From contig CAWBTE010000006.1 of assembly GCA_963791615.1 (NCBI GenBank), forward strand, positions 1,302,001 to 1,366,000: a stretch of DNA of 64,000 nt, given 5' to 3'. Below the pieces are notes generated by a model. That model searched no databases and was not told the origin of the DNA. It saw nothing but the letters and a program-made list of their open reading frames with translations. Shown one piece after another: positions 25,145 through 35,261 of this stretch; position 1 is the first letter of the stretch; each line of letters opens with the position of its first letter. Source of the stretch: CAILZL01 sp963791615. Its GTDB lineage: Bacteria > Pseudomonadota > Gammaproteobacteria > Steroidobacterales > Steroidobacteraceae. The position numbers were made by a program, and so were the translations under genes.

Positions 25145-26656
25145 ATGCTCAAACCGGCTCTGCAATTACGCCTCGGTCAGCAACTGACCATGACCCCGCA
25201 ACTGCAACAGGCAATTCGCCTGCTGCAGCTCCCCGTCCTAGAACTTCAAGCCCAGATCCGCGAAGCACTCGAATCCAATGTGATGCTGGAAGCCGAGGAA
25301 GAAGACTCGGTACTGGAGTCGCTGGGCGCGACCGAAGAAACCACCAGCTACGAAACTGATTTCGCACAACATGCCGACGTGGTCGAGACCGCAACGACGC
25401 CTTATGAAGAGCGCGCGCTGGAACATGCGCAGGAAGAACGCAGCCGCGAAGAGCGCGTGGACATCATTGACGGTTCCGACTGGACCGAGTCGCATGCGGT
25501 TGGTACCAGCGACTCGCCCTGGAACAATGACGAAGATGATGAGCGCGGCCATGAGTTCAGTGATGCCAGCGGTGAGACCCTGCAAGAGCATCTGCAGTGG
25601 CAACTCGGCCTGTCAAAGCTGAATGAGCAGGAACAACGCATCGGCGCCGCCATTCTGGATGCCATTAATGATGATGGCTACCTCACCGAACCGCTGGAAG
25701 AAATTGCGCTCAACCTGATGCCGGAACTGAAAGTGCTGCCCGACGAAGTCGAGCAGGTACTGAAAGTGGTGCAGAGCTTCGATCCGCCCGGCGTTGCAGC
25801 GCGTTCAGTCAGCGAATGCCTGAGCCTGCAACTCAAACAACTTTCACCTGATACGCCCGGGCTGGAAACCGCGCTGAATATCGTCGCCAGCTATCTCGAT
25901 GAAGTGGCTGCACATCAGCACTCCCTGTTGCGTCGTCAGTTGCGCACCAGCGAAGAAGATCTGGATCAAGCGCTGGCGCTGGTACGCGCCTGCCAACCGC
26001 GACCCGGCGCCAGTCTGCATGCCAGCGCGCCGGACTACGTGGTGCCTGATGTGTTCATTCGCCGCACCGAACATGGCTGGGCAGTGGAAATCAATCCGGC
26101 CAGCGTGCCACGCATTCGCGTCAACCAGAGCTATGCCGGCATGCTCGGTCGCTCCTCTGACTTCACGGCCATGCGCACGCAGTTGCAGGAAGCGCGCTGG
26201 CTGATCCGCAGTCTGGAAATCCGCAATGAAACCCTGCTGAAAGTGGCGCGCTGCATTGTGCAGCGCCAGACCGCCTTCCTCGATCAGGGCGACGAATACA
26301 TGCAACCGATGATCCTCAAGGACATCGCCGAAGCAGTGGAGATGCACGAATCCACCATTTCGCGCGTCACCACCAACAAGTACATGCACACGCCGCGCGG
26401 CGTGTTCGAGTTCCGCTATTTCTTTTCCAGCCATGTCTCGGGAACCGATGGTTCGGAGCTGTCCTCCACCGCCATCCGCGCCAAGATCCGCAAGCTGATC
26501 AGCGCCGAGGATGCCGACAAGCCGCTCTCGGACAGCCGTATCGCCGAAATCCTGTCCGGAGATGGCGTGCAGGTGGCGCGTCGTACCGTGGCCAAGTACC
26601 GAGAAGCCCTGAACATTCCTCCATCCAGTGAACGCAAGCGCGTCACAGCGAGGTAG
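25145..26656 (+). CDS. rpoN: RNA polymerase sigma-54 factor
   Basis: 503 residues. Region I (KPALQLRLGQQLTMTPQLQQ at the start) is the Gln/Leu activator-interacting domain; region II is acidic (~50-130); then the core-binding domain and HTH follow. The RpoN box reads ARRTVAKYRE (~478-487). Sigma-54 serves nitrogen and other regulons with AAA+ activators. Location after lptB is standard. Confidence 0.97.
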   Translation: MLKPALQLRLGQQLTMTPQLQQAIRLLQLPVLELQAQIREALESNVMLEAEEEDSVLESLGATEETTSYETDFAQHADVVETATTPYEERALEHAQEERSREERVDIIDGSDWTESHAVGTSDSPWNNDEDDERGHEFSDASGETLQEHLQWQLGLSKLNEQEQRIGAAILDAINDDGYLTEPLEEIALNLMPELKVLPDEVEQVLKVVQSFDPPGVAARSVSECLSLQLKQLSPDTPGLETALNIVASYLDEVAAHQHSLLRRQLRTSEEDLDQALALVRACQPRPGASLHASAPDYVVPDVFIRRTEHGWAVEINPASVPRIRVNQSYAGMLGRSSDFTAMRTQLQEARWLIRSLEIRNETLLKVARCIVQRQTAFLDQGDEYMQPMILKDIAEAVEMHESTISRVTTNKYMHTPRGVFEFRYFFSSHVSGTDGSELSSTAIRAKIRKLISAEDADKPLSDSRIAEILSGDGVQVARRTVAKYREALNIPPSSERKRVTAR

Positions 26657-26776
26657 TGAACAGCGCGTGAATAACTGTAATGACAACCGGTTTTTGCGTA
26701 TGTGTCAGCCGTTGATTTTCAGCCAAGCTGCACATGCATTCTGTTGATGCCTGACAACCCATAGGAGCAAAGAGCT

Positions 26777-27097
26777 ATGCAACTCAATCTAACGGGCCAT
26801 CATGTCGAGGTTACGCCAGCCCTCAAAGCCTACGTCGAAAAGAAACTTGATCGGATCGTCAGGCATTCCGATCATGTCATCGACGTTCACTGCATTCTGA
26901 CCGTGGAGAAACTCAGGCAGAAGGCTGAAGCCACTGTCAATCTCAGTGGCAGCAAGATTCACGCTGACGCCACTGACGAAAACATGTATGCCGCCATCGA
27001 CGCACTGGCCGACAAGCTGGATCGCGGCGTCAAGAAGCACAAGGAAAAACTGACTGACCATCACGCCCAGGAAGCCATCCGCGCCAGGCTTTCCTGA
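26777..27097 (+). CDS. hpf: short ribosome hibernation promoting factor
   Basis: 106 residues, the short HPF/YfiA form. GHHVEVTPALKAYVEKKLDR at the N-terminus, then KAEATVNLSGSKIHADATDE and MYAAIDALADKLDRGVKKHK. It binds the 30S decoding region and stabilises idle 100S ribosomes. A TAGGAGC site precedes it, and a strong terminator follows. Confidence 0.96.
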   Translation: MQLNLTGHHVEVTPALKAYVEKKLDRIVRHSDHVIDVHCILTVEKLRQKAEATVNLSGSKIHADATDENMYAAIDALADKLDRGVKKHKEKLTDHHAQEAIRARLS

Positions 27098-27119
27098 TCG
27101 GTTTTTTGTCATATCTCAC

Positions 27120-27146
27120 AAGGCCTCACTCCGGTGAGGCCTTTTT
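27120..27146 (+). terminator. rho-independent terminator after hpf
   Basis: AAGGCCTCAC and GTGAGGCCTT pair around a CTCCG-type loop and run into T5. This ends the rpoN-hpf transcript before rapZ. In many gammaproteobacteria ptsN occupies this spot; it is absent. Confidence 0.9.
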
Positions 27147-27225
27147 GCTTTTAATCGTCAAGTAACACTTCAAAATCCACGGTCGCTGGCAGATACTCCG
27201 GTCTCCTTCAGCCATCCCGGATGTT

Positions 27226-28095
27226 ATGCGCCTTATTGTTGTCAGCGGTCTGTCCGGTTCCGGCAAGAGTGTTGCCCTGCGCATGCTTGAAGACCTTGAC
27301 TATTACTGTGTAGACAACATTCCACCGGGCCTGTTACCCGAGTTCATTTCACACACCGTGCGCTCCAATGATGCGCAATATCGCCTGACCGCCATTGGCA
27401 TTGATGCGCGCAACAGCGCCGCCGACATCCAGCGCGTGCCACAGCAGGTGGCGGAACTGAAGCGCAGCGGCGTGAACTGCGAAGTCATCTACCTGCGCGC
27501 TGAAACCGAGTCATTACTGAAGCGCTACAGCGAAACGCGGCGACGCCATCCTCTGAGTCGCGGCGGCCTGGGCCTGGCCGAAGCCATCGCCGAAGAACAG
27601 CGTCTGCTGGAACCGGTAGCGGGCGCCGCCGATCTGGTCATCGACACCACGCGTAGCAGCGTGCATGAATTACGTGAACTGATTCGTCAGCGGATAGGTG
27701 AACGGACTGATGGCCATATGTCCATCCTGTTCGAATCCTTTGCCTTCAAGCACGGCATTCCCAGTGATGCGGATTTTGTGTTCGATGCCCGCAGCCTGCC
27801 CAATCCGTTCTGGGAACCGGGACTGGCCGAATTCACCGGGCTGGACCAACCGGTGATTGAGTATCTTGGCAAACACGCCGTCGTACAGCGCATGGTCGAT
27901 GATGTGCGCAATTTTCTGGAGCACTGGATTCCGGAATTCGCACGCACCAGTCGCAGCTATCTCACCATTGCCATTGGCTGTACCGGTGGCCAACATCGCT
28001 CGGTGTATCTCACTGAAAGGCTTGCGGCCCATTTCCGGGTGACCTATCCGCAGGTGCTGGCGCGACATCAGATGCTGGGCAAGAGCAGCCGCTAA
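27226..28095 (+). CDS. rapZ: RNase adapter protein RapZ
   Basis: 289 residues. Walker A GLSGSGKS at 8-15; DLDYYCVDNIPPGLLP follows at ~23-38; the C-terminal domain carries IGCTGGQHRSVYLTERLA. In enterobacteria RapZ guides RNase E to GlmZ and so controls glucosamine-6-phosphate synthesis. The domain order and length match fully. It lies 128 bp after hpf with a terminator between, so it probably has its own promoter. Confidence 0.96.
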   Translation: MRLIVVSGLSGSGKSVALRMLEDLDYYCVDNIPPGLLPEFISHTVRSNDAQYRLTAIGIDARNSAADIQRVPQQVAELKRSGVNCEVIYLRAETESLLKRYSETRRRHPLSRGGLGLAEAIAEEQRLLEPVAGAADLVIDTTRSSVHELRELIRQRIGERTDGHMSILFESFAFKHGIPSDADFVFDARSLPNPFWEPGLAEFTGLDQPVIEYLGKHAVVQRMVDDVRNFLEHWIPEFARTSRSYLTIAIGCTGGQHRSVYLTERLAAHFRVTYPQVLARHQMLGKSSR

Positions 28096-28102
28096 GCAGC
28101 TG

Positions 28103-30127
28103 TCAGAACTCATATTTCAAACCAGCCCGTACCGTGCGCGGTTCTTCAGCGCGACTGACGCGACCCCCCGCAGGATCGTAGGCATTCTCGTAGTAATACA
28201 CGATGTCCTTGCCCTTGTGATCCAGTACGTTCAGCACTTCACCGTACAGCGTGATGTGCTTGAAAGTATGGGCGAGACGCAAGTTCAACATGGTCTCGGC
28301 ATCGGCATTGAGTTCTGGAGAATCATTATTGGGCACCAGCGGATAGCCGCCCAGATAACGCAGGCGTGCACTGACTTCCCACGGGCCCTTGATCGCGGCT
28401 ATCCCCAGCTCGCCGGCGCTCTCTACCGAACCTTCAATTCGGGTGCCGCCATCGTCCTGCACATCGTTGTAACGTGCATTGCTGCCGGTGTACACACCAT
28501 CAATGGCCAGCCATTCACGTGGCCGCCAGAACAGCACCACTTCATAGCCATGGCGCTTTGAAGCACCTTTAGGTTCCACTGCATTCGAGTCGCCGACAAA
28601 GATCAACTCACTGGACAGGTTCAGCCACCAATATGCTGTGGTGATCTTGAAATCACCCACTTCGAAGCGAGCCCCCGCCTCGTAGCCGGTGCCACTGGCC
28701 AGCCCTTCCACTCCCAGCGATTTCTGCACCACGGCACGCGCGTCATTGGAATGCGCGCCACGACCCCAGTTGCCGTACAGCTCCACTTTGTCGCTGAACG
28801 CATAAGCCACGCCGATCTTCGGTGTGAGATTGGCGCTGGTGGCATGGCCGACGCTGTTCTGGCCTTCGATGCCCGAGCCTTCCAGAACCGTCACATCGAA
28901 GTCATACCAGTTGCCCCGCAAGCCGCCCGTGATACGCAAAACATCGGAGAGCTTCCAGGTGGCTTCCGTATATACACCGATGGAGGCTTCGCGCACCGCA
29001 TTGCGGCCGGTGTTCTCGACAAACACGCCCTGATCAGTGTGATCCACACCCACATTGCCGATATCGTCATAGCGCAACTCAGTACCGGCGCTCAACTCAA
29101 GGGTGTCGGACTGGATGAGCCGACGTTCATAGCGACCGCCCACCGTCCAGCGACGATCAAACTGATCGATCTGAAAGTCGTAGGTCGGATCGGAACTCAT
29201 GCGCCAGTCGTAGTACTGGGCATAGGCGGTGGCGCGCCAGGTATCAGCCAGCAATTGCGAACCAAATATCCACCGGGTAGTTTCGCCGCGCGCGGTGGGA
29301 TCCAGTGAGCAAAACTCATCCGCGCAACCGGGCGTGCCAATGGCGCTTTCCGGCAATTGCTCCGTTGAATTCCACTGGCCGTGATACCCGGACAACGACA
29401 TTTTCAGCATGCCGAAGTCAGTAGGCTGTGAGTACTTGCCCCACATCGATTGATGCTGCAAGTTTTCTGGCACCGACCAGGGACCATCGTAGGTCTTGTA
29501 CTGACCCAGCAACGTCAACATACCCTCACCCACTTCAGTCGTACCGCCCCCCGCAACACGCCCCCAGCCGTACTGGCCGCTCTCCACTGCAACGAACGGA
29601 CGCGCCAGCGAATCAATGGTGGTCATGAGGGCTGCGCCGGCCATGGAAAAGTCACCGGTATCGGCACGATAAGTGCCCTTGCGATAGTCAATGCGCTCCA
29701 CCACTTCGGGAATCAGGCCATTCACATCGAGATAGCCTTGACCGTGACCATGAGTACGCAGGTTCCAGGGCACATCATCAACGTAAGTCGTGAAGTCCGT
29801 GCCATGATCCAGATTGAACCCACGCAGGAAGTATTGATTGGCCTTGCCGCTACCCGAGTGCTGGGCAGCAATCAGGCCGGGGACGGCTTCGAGCAGATCC
29901 GCCACACGCAACATCGGCCGCACCAGCAGATCATCGCCACCCACCGCACCTTCGCTGGCTGCAGAGGCTTTGCCGATCAAAGGTTCGCCGCGGCCAAACA
30001 CAATGACTTCTTCCAGCACATCGTCTGGCGCGGTGCGGGTGGTTTGCTGGGCAATGCTGCACAGGGGAAACAGGCTCGCCAACAGTGCGGCCCGGCCAAG
30101 CAGGCGCTTCGAAACTGCAAGACTCAT
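28103..30127 (-). CDS. TonB-dependent outer-membrane receptor
   Basis: 674 residues. The signal peptide ends near FPLCSIAQQ. The plug domain follows a TonB-box-like EEVIVFG (~39-45): ADLLEAVPGLIAAQHSGSGK, then YFLRGFNLDHGTDFTTYVDD. The barrel ends in the C-terminal LKYEF with a terminal Phe, typical of BAM substrates. The ligand is unknown. It converges with rapZ and faces a 290-bp upstream region with a 14-bp palindrome. Confidence 0.9.
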   Translation of the reverse strand: MSLAVSKRLLGRAALLASLFPLCSIAQQTTRTAPDDVLEEVIVFGRGEPLIGKASAASEGAVGGDDLLVRPMLRVADLLEAVPGLIAAQHSGSGKANQYFLRGFNLDHGTDFTTYVDDVPWNLRTHGHGQGYLDVNGLIPEVVERIDYRKGTYRADTGDFSMAGAALMTTIDSLARPFVAVESGQYGWGRVAGGGTTEVGEGMLTLLGQYKTYDGPWSVPENLQHQSMWGKYSQPTDFGMLKMSLSGYHGQWNSTEQLPESAIGTPGCADEFCSLDPTARGETTRWIFGSQLLADTWRATAYAQYYDWRMSSDPTYDFQIDQFDRRWTVGGRYERRLIQSDTLELSAGTELRYDDIGNVGVDHTDQGVFVENTGRNAVREASIGVYTEATWKLSDVLRITGGLRGNWYDFDVTVLEGSGIEGQNSVGHATSANLTPKIGVAYAFSDKVELYGNWGRGAHSNDARAVVQKSLGVEGLASGTGYEAGARFEVGDFKITTAYWWLNLSSELIFVGDSNAVEPKGASKRHGYEVVLFWRPREWLAIDGVYTGSNARYNDVQDDGGTRIEGSVESAGELGIAAIKGPWEVSARLRYLGGYPLVPNNDSPELNADAETMLNLRLAHTFKHITLYGEVLNVLDHKGKDIVYYYENAYDPAGGRVSRAEEPRTVRAGLKYEF

Positions 30128-30209
30128 CTAATGGACTCCGGACATCTCAGAAACTACTGACGCCGAATTGTCCGGAGCGGTGCGGCGTACATCACGCAAA
30201 TAACTGTTG

Positions 30210-30223
30210 CGCTAACGTTAGCG
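30210..30223. promoter_or_regulatory. 14-bp perfect palindrome, possible operator
   Basis: CGCTAACGTTAGCG lies ~85 bp upstream of the TonB receptor start and ~190 bp from the cupin gene. Its size and symmetry suit a dimeric repressor operator. No cognate regulator gene lies beside it. Confidence 0.4.
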
Positions 30224-30415
30224 AACGTCATTGCAATGCGTTAACGCCGCTCCAACATTCTGGTTGGCATGGAGTTTTTTCCAAACCAGAAATTGGCCAC
30301 CCGCACCTGCTGACATTTTTTTTCAATGCAACGGCAATCATCGGAGCATCGGCAGGAGGTTTTGCGCAAGGGGTTGGTTAGAATCACCAGACCTCCTCGA
30401 ACCAAGGCACACCCC

Positions 30416-30787
30416 ATGCCCGCAGCCATCGCTTTTGCGCAGCAACGTATCGACGCCGAGATCGATCACCCGCGACCCGAGCGCCTGGTCAGCGGCAACC
30501 CGCAACGCCACACATGGAACCACTACACCAACGCGACGGGGGAGGTGTTCGCGGGTATCTGGTCCTGCGAGGTGGGCAGCTGGCGGATTGAAATGAGCCC
30601 CACTGAGGATGAGTTCTTCTTTGTCACCGCGGGTCGCTGCCAGCTGATTGATGAGTCAGGCGTGACAGTGGAAGCCAGAGCAGGTGAATCGCTGCTGATC
30701 CCCGCCGGCTTCAAGGGCATCTTTGCGGTGCTGGAGCCGATGCAGAAGCATTACATGATCATTGAGCGCCGTACTACCGGCGCATGA
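30416..30787 (+). CDS. cupin domain protein (Cupin_3 / DUF861)
   Basis: 123 residues from MPAAIAFAQQR. A single cupin: GEVFAGIWSCEVGSWRIEMS, EDEFFFVTAGRCQLIDESG and LLIPAGFKGIFAVLEP. The DUF861 family includes ureidoglycolate lyase-like and ethanolamine-type small cupins, usually cytoplasmic. The substrate is unknown. An in-frame upstream ATG (30326) is unlikely because conserved sequence begins only after 30416. Confidence 0.78.
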   Translation: MPAAIAFAQQRIDAEIDHPRPERLVSGNPQRHTWNHYTNATGEVFAGIWSCEVGSWRIEMSPTEDEFFFVTAGRCQLIDESGVTVEARAGESLLIPAGFKGIFAVLEPMQKHYMIIERRTTGA

Positions 30788-30832
30788 TCGTGGAGCGCAA
30801 GACCTGATCGATTTCAACAAGCTAAGTTCCAC

Positions 30833-33800
30833 TCAGGCTATCGCCGTCTGAAAGCGGTCGCCACGCGATACCAATCGATACAAGGCAGGCAGCACCAGCA
30901 GGGTCAACAATGTTGATGAAATAATTCCGCCGATCACGACTGTGGCTAACGGTCGCTGTACCTCTGCACCAGTACCGACGCTGATGGCCATGGGCAGGAA
31001 GCCGAGTGCGGCGACCAGTGCGGTGATCAGTACGGGACGCAGTCGGGTCAATGCGCCCTGCACGATGGCTTCTTCAAGCGTCACGCCTTGCTGACGCAGT
31101 TCGCGGATAAAAGACACCAACACCAGGCTATTAAGTACTGCGATACCTGACAGGGCAATGAACCCAACCGCTGCCGAGATCGACAACGGAATACCGCGCA
31201 AGCTCAATGCCCATATGCCACCCGCTATCGCCAGTGGGACGCCGCTGAATACCAACAAGGCATCCTTGATCGAGTTCAGCGCCATGTACAACAGGCCGAT
31301 GATCAACAGCAGCACCAATGGCACCACGATTTGCAGGCGTTGCGTGGCGGAGATCAGTTGTTCAAATGTGCCTCCATATTCAACCCAGTAACCCGATGGC
31401 AATTCTATGTCATCGTTGATGCGTGCCCGTACATCTTCGACAAATGACCCCAGGTCGCGGCCACGCACATTGGCGGTGATCACCACGCGGCGCTTGCCAT
31501 TCTCGCGATTGATCTGGTTGTAACCCTGTGTGATTTCGATATCGCACAGCTGCGACAAAGGCACGTAGTGACCATCGGGTAATGGCACGGTCAAACGCTG
31601 CAATACGTCGGGATCGTTGCGCAGTGTATCGGGCAGGCGCACCACCAGATCGAAACGTTGATCGCCCTCGAACACCTGGCCAACGGCTTTGCCGCCCAGC
31701 GCGACTTCAATCACTTCCTGTACGTCGGCCACACTCAGGCCATAGCGATACAGTAACTCGCGTTTGGGCGTAATGGTCATCATCGGCAGTCCGGTGGCTT
31801 GCTCCAGCGCCACATCGGCTGCACCGGGAATCGGCGCCCAGCAAGGCTTCAATCTGTTCGCCGTGTTCGACCAGTGTGGCCAGATCGTCGCCATACACCT
31901 TCACCGCCAGATCGGCGCGCACGCCGGAGATGAGTTCGTTGAAACGCATCTGGATCGGCTGCGTGAACTCATAGTTGTTGCCGGGTACTTTGGCAACGGC
32001 CGTTTCCAGTTCCGCAACCAGCGTGGCTTTGGCTTTACGTGGATCAGGCCATAACTCGCGTGGTTTGATCATCACATAAGTGTCGGCCACGCTGGGTGGC
32101 ATGGGGTCGGTGGCGATGTCGGAGGTGCCGAGTTTTGCAAGCACCTTGTCCACTTCCGGTAGCTTGCGAATCTCATTTTCCAGATCCTTTTGCATGGCGA
32201 CTGCCTGAGTGGATGCCAGTGCCGGGAATGCGCAAGGCATGCAGCGCGATGTCGCCCTCATCGAGATTGGGCAGGAACTCGCTGCCCATGCGGCTCATCA
32301 TGAAGAACGAGAGCGCGACCAGCAGAAACCGCACCAGTCACCACAGCAATTCGAAAGCGGATGGCCGCCAGTAACAAGGGTTGATAACCCTTGCGCACCA
32401 CAACCAGCACGGCATTTTCATGCGCAGGCACGCGCTTGCTGACCAGCAGTGCTACCGCTGCCGGTACAAAGGTAATCGACAGGATCAACGCGCCCGTGAG
32501 TGCGGCCGCGACGGTGAACGCCATCGGATGGAACATCTTTCCTTCCACACCGGTGAGCGTGAAGATGGGGATGTACACGATCAGGATAATGCACACGCCG
32601 AACAGGCTGGGGCGGATCACTTCGGACGTGGCTTGTCTGACCACTTCAAGTCGTTCGCGCAGGTTAAGAAATATTCGCCGGCGCTTGCACCATGGATAAA
32701 CGCCGCAAGCAGTTTTCAACAATGATCACGGCGCCATCAACGATCAGGCCGAAGTCAAGCGCGCCCAGGCTCATCAGGTTGCCGCTGACCTTGCTTTGCA
32801 CCATGCCAGTGATGGTGAACAGCATGGCCAATGGAATGACCAGGGCGGTGACCAGAGCGGCGCGCAAATTACCGAGCAACAGGAACAACACGGCGATGAC
32901 CAGCAATGCACCTTCCAGCAGATTGGTTTTAACCGTTGCGATGGTTTTCTCGACCAGCACGCTGCGGTCGTACACCGTGTGAGCTGTCAGTCCTTCTGGC
33001 AGCGAGCGATTTATTTCTTCGATCTTGGCCGAGGCGCGCTTCGATACTTCGCGACTGTTCTCGCCCACCAGCATGAATACCGTGCCCAGCACGATTTCCT
33101 CGCCATTCATGGTGGCGGCGCCGGTGCGCAGATCGGTACCCAGTGAGACTTCAGCCACATCATTGATGGTGATGGGTGAGCCGGCCTGTTTGCTCACCAC
33201 AATGCGGCGGATGTCATCCAGCGTCTGTACCTGACCGGGTGAACGAATCAGATACTGCGAGCCATTGCGTTCAATGTAGGCGGCACCGACATTGGCATTG
33301 TTTCGCGCCAGCGCCGCCATGACATCCTGCAGACTCAGGTGATACGCCAGCAGCTTGCCGGGTATGAGGCGCAACCAGATACTGACGCTCATGGCCACCG
33401 ACATTGTTCACTTCGGTTACACCCGGTACGCGCGCCAGTTGTGGTGAAATGATCCAGTCCATGGCGGTGTGCAGGTCCGTGCCGTCATAAGCGCTGCCAT
33501 CCGGTTTGCGCGCACCCGGTTCGGGGTTTACGGTGAACATCAGGATTTCGCCGAGCCCGGTGGCAATCGGCCCCAGCTCGGGTTCCAGTCCCGACGGCAG
33601 TTCAGCGGTCACCGATTGCAAACGTTCGGACACCAGTTGCCGTGCGAAGTAGATGTCAGTGCCATCTTCAAACACCACCGTTACTTGCGACAGGCCATAA
33701 CGGGACAGCGAGCGTGTGTATGAAACTTTGGCAGGCCCGACATCGCGTTCTCGAACGACGTAGGTGATGCGTTGCTCGGCTTCCAGCGGTGAGTAGCCGG

Positions 33801-33961
33801 TGGCTTCGGTGTTGATCTGCACCTGCACATTGGTGATGTCAGGAACCGCATCGATGGGCAGACGGAAATAGTTGTAGACGCCCAGTGCACTCATGGCCAG
33901 TGACGGACAGCATGATCAGCCAGCGGCGGCGCAGCGAGAAGTCGATGATTAGTTCGAGCAT
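30833..33961 (-). pseudogene. CzcA-type heavy-metal RND efflux pump, multiply frameshifted
   Basis: Starts at ATG 33961 (MLELIIDFSLRRRWLIML) and ends at 30833; total ~1040 codons, normal for CzcA/CusA. Successive frames carry VPDITNVQVQINTEA, AALARNNANVGAAYIE, LGALDFGLIVDGAVIIVENC (the D-F-G-x-x-x-D-G-A proton-relay region), EFLPNLDEGDIALHALRIP, and the C-terminal helices. Shifts occur near 33895, 33390, 32690, 32330, 32230 and 31830. At least six breaks make function implausible. It is last gene of the czc-like operon and converges with the cupin gene. Confidence 0.9.
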
Positions 33962-33992
33962 GATGGTGTTTCCAGGAGGTAGGGGTCGAACG

Positions 33993-35234
33993 TTAGTGAT
34001 CGTGCGACGCCCCGGACTTTTCGATGTCCGCCTTGATCAGATAACTGTTGCCGCTGACATAGCGTTGGCCCGCTGGCAGACCACTCAGTACTTCCACCGT
34101 GGTGCTGTCCCTGCGGCCCAGGTCCAGTGGCATGGCCTGATACGTCTCGTCATCATTGAAAAACACCACATCCCAATCACGGAAGGTCTGCACTGCGGCC
34201 AGCGGTATGGCCACTGGCACCTTGTTTTCAGCCACGGTGACTGAGCCGGTGACAAACTGGCCCGGTATCCAGCGGCCATCCTTGTTATCGAGTGTGACGC
34301 GCGCCAACAAACCCTGATTGTCCTCACCGGCAGGCGCGATGTAGTTGATGCGGGCGATGTCAGTGGCTTTGCCGTCAGTGGCCTTGATGCTGACGCTTTG
34401 TCCGTTGGCAAGCCGCGCCCGATCGCGTGGGAATACGCTGAGTTCCGCCCATACGCTGCTGAAATCGGCAACGACAAACAGCGGCGTGGTATCGGTAGTT
34501 TCACCGACATTGACGTTACGCTGCGTAATGATGCCGCTGATGGGCGCGGTCACCGGATAGGTCTGCAGGCTTTCATTGCTTTCAATCATTGCCAGCGTTT
34601 CGCCGGTCTTCACCTGGTCGCCCAGGTTTTTGCTCAACGTGCGGATCACGCCGGGATAACGCGCCGTGATGTTGCGTACCCGGTCGGCGTTAGCTCCAAT
34701 GCTGCCGTACAGTTCGATGGATTCACGCAATACACCGGGACCGGCGGTCGCGACTTCGACGCCGGCCACCTTGGCCATGCCGGCAACGATGGTGGTGCGG
34801 CCCTCGTAGGATTCATACGTCCAGGTGTGCTGCTGGCCGGCATACTCAGAAGTGACCGTGACATCGAAGGAATGCGGTTCTTCCACTTCGGCATTGCCGA
34901 GCAGGTAATCCTGGCGCGGCGCAAAGTTGAACATGTCTTTGCGTCCGCCAAAGCGCAGCAACTCAACCTTCGCGCTGACTTCGACAGGCGCAACAGGCTT
35001 GCCGTCCGAATAGGCATACAGGCGATATTCCGGCGGCACACCACTTTCATAAATCGTGACTTCGATCTGAAAATTCTCATCGCTGAGCAACCGGCCGCCA
35101 TGGGGGCCTTTGATTGCTTCATCTGCGGCCTCTGCTTGGCCTTGTTCCTGCGCTTCGCTGACTGGTTCGGTGCGTGTGCAGGCTGCGGCATAAAGCAGCA
35201 ACGCGGTCAGCAGCGCGGTAGTGATCTTGTTCAT
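33993..35234 (-). CDS. czcB: efflux RND periplasmic adaptor, CzcB-like
   Basis: 413 residues from ATG 35234. The leader reaches YAAAC, a possible lipobox. A His/acid-rich front segment (KGPHGGRLLSDENFQIEVTI) typical of heavy-metal CzcB proteins precedes the barrel-hairpin-lipoyl domains (GVIRTLSKNLGDQVKTGETL, VTAPISGIITQRNVNVGET) and a membrane-proximal domain. The tail SGASHDH can bind metal. It is fully open although both partners, czcA and czcC, are wrecked. Confidence 0.88.
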   Translation of the reverse strand: MNKITTALLTALLLYAAACTRTEPVSEAQEQGQAEAADEAIKGPHGGRLLSDENFQIEVTIYESGVPPEYRLYAYSDGKPVAPVEVSAKVELLRFGGRKDMFNFAPRQDYLLGNAEVEEPHSFDVTVTSEYAGQQHTWTYESYEGRTTIVAGMAKVAGVEVATAGPGVLRESIELYGSIGANADRVRNITARYPGVIRTLSKNLGDQVKTGETLAMIESNESLQTYPVTAPISGIITQRNVNVGETTDTTPLFVVADFSSVWAELSVFPRDRARLANGQSVSIKATDGKATDIARINYIAPAGEDNQGLLARVTLDNKDGRWIPGQFVTGSVTVAENKVPVAIPLAAVQTFRDWDVVFFNDDETYQAMPLDLGRRDSTTVEVLSGLPAGQRYVSGNSYLIKADIEKSGASHDH

Positions 35235-35261
35235 GGTTTTGTCTCTCAAAATGGGTTCTGC

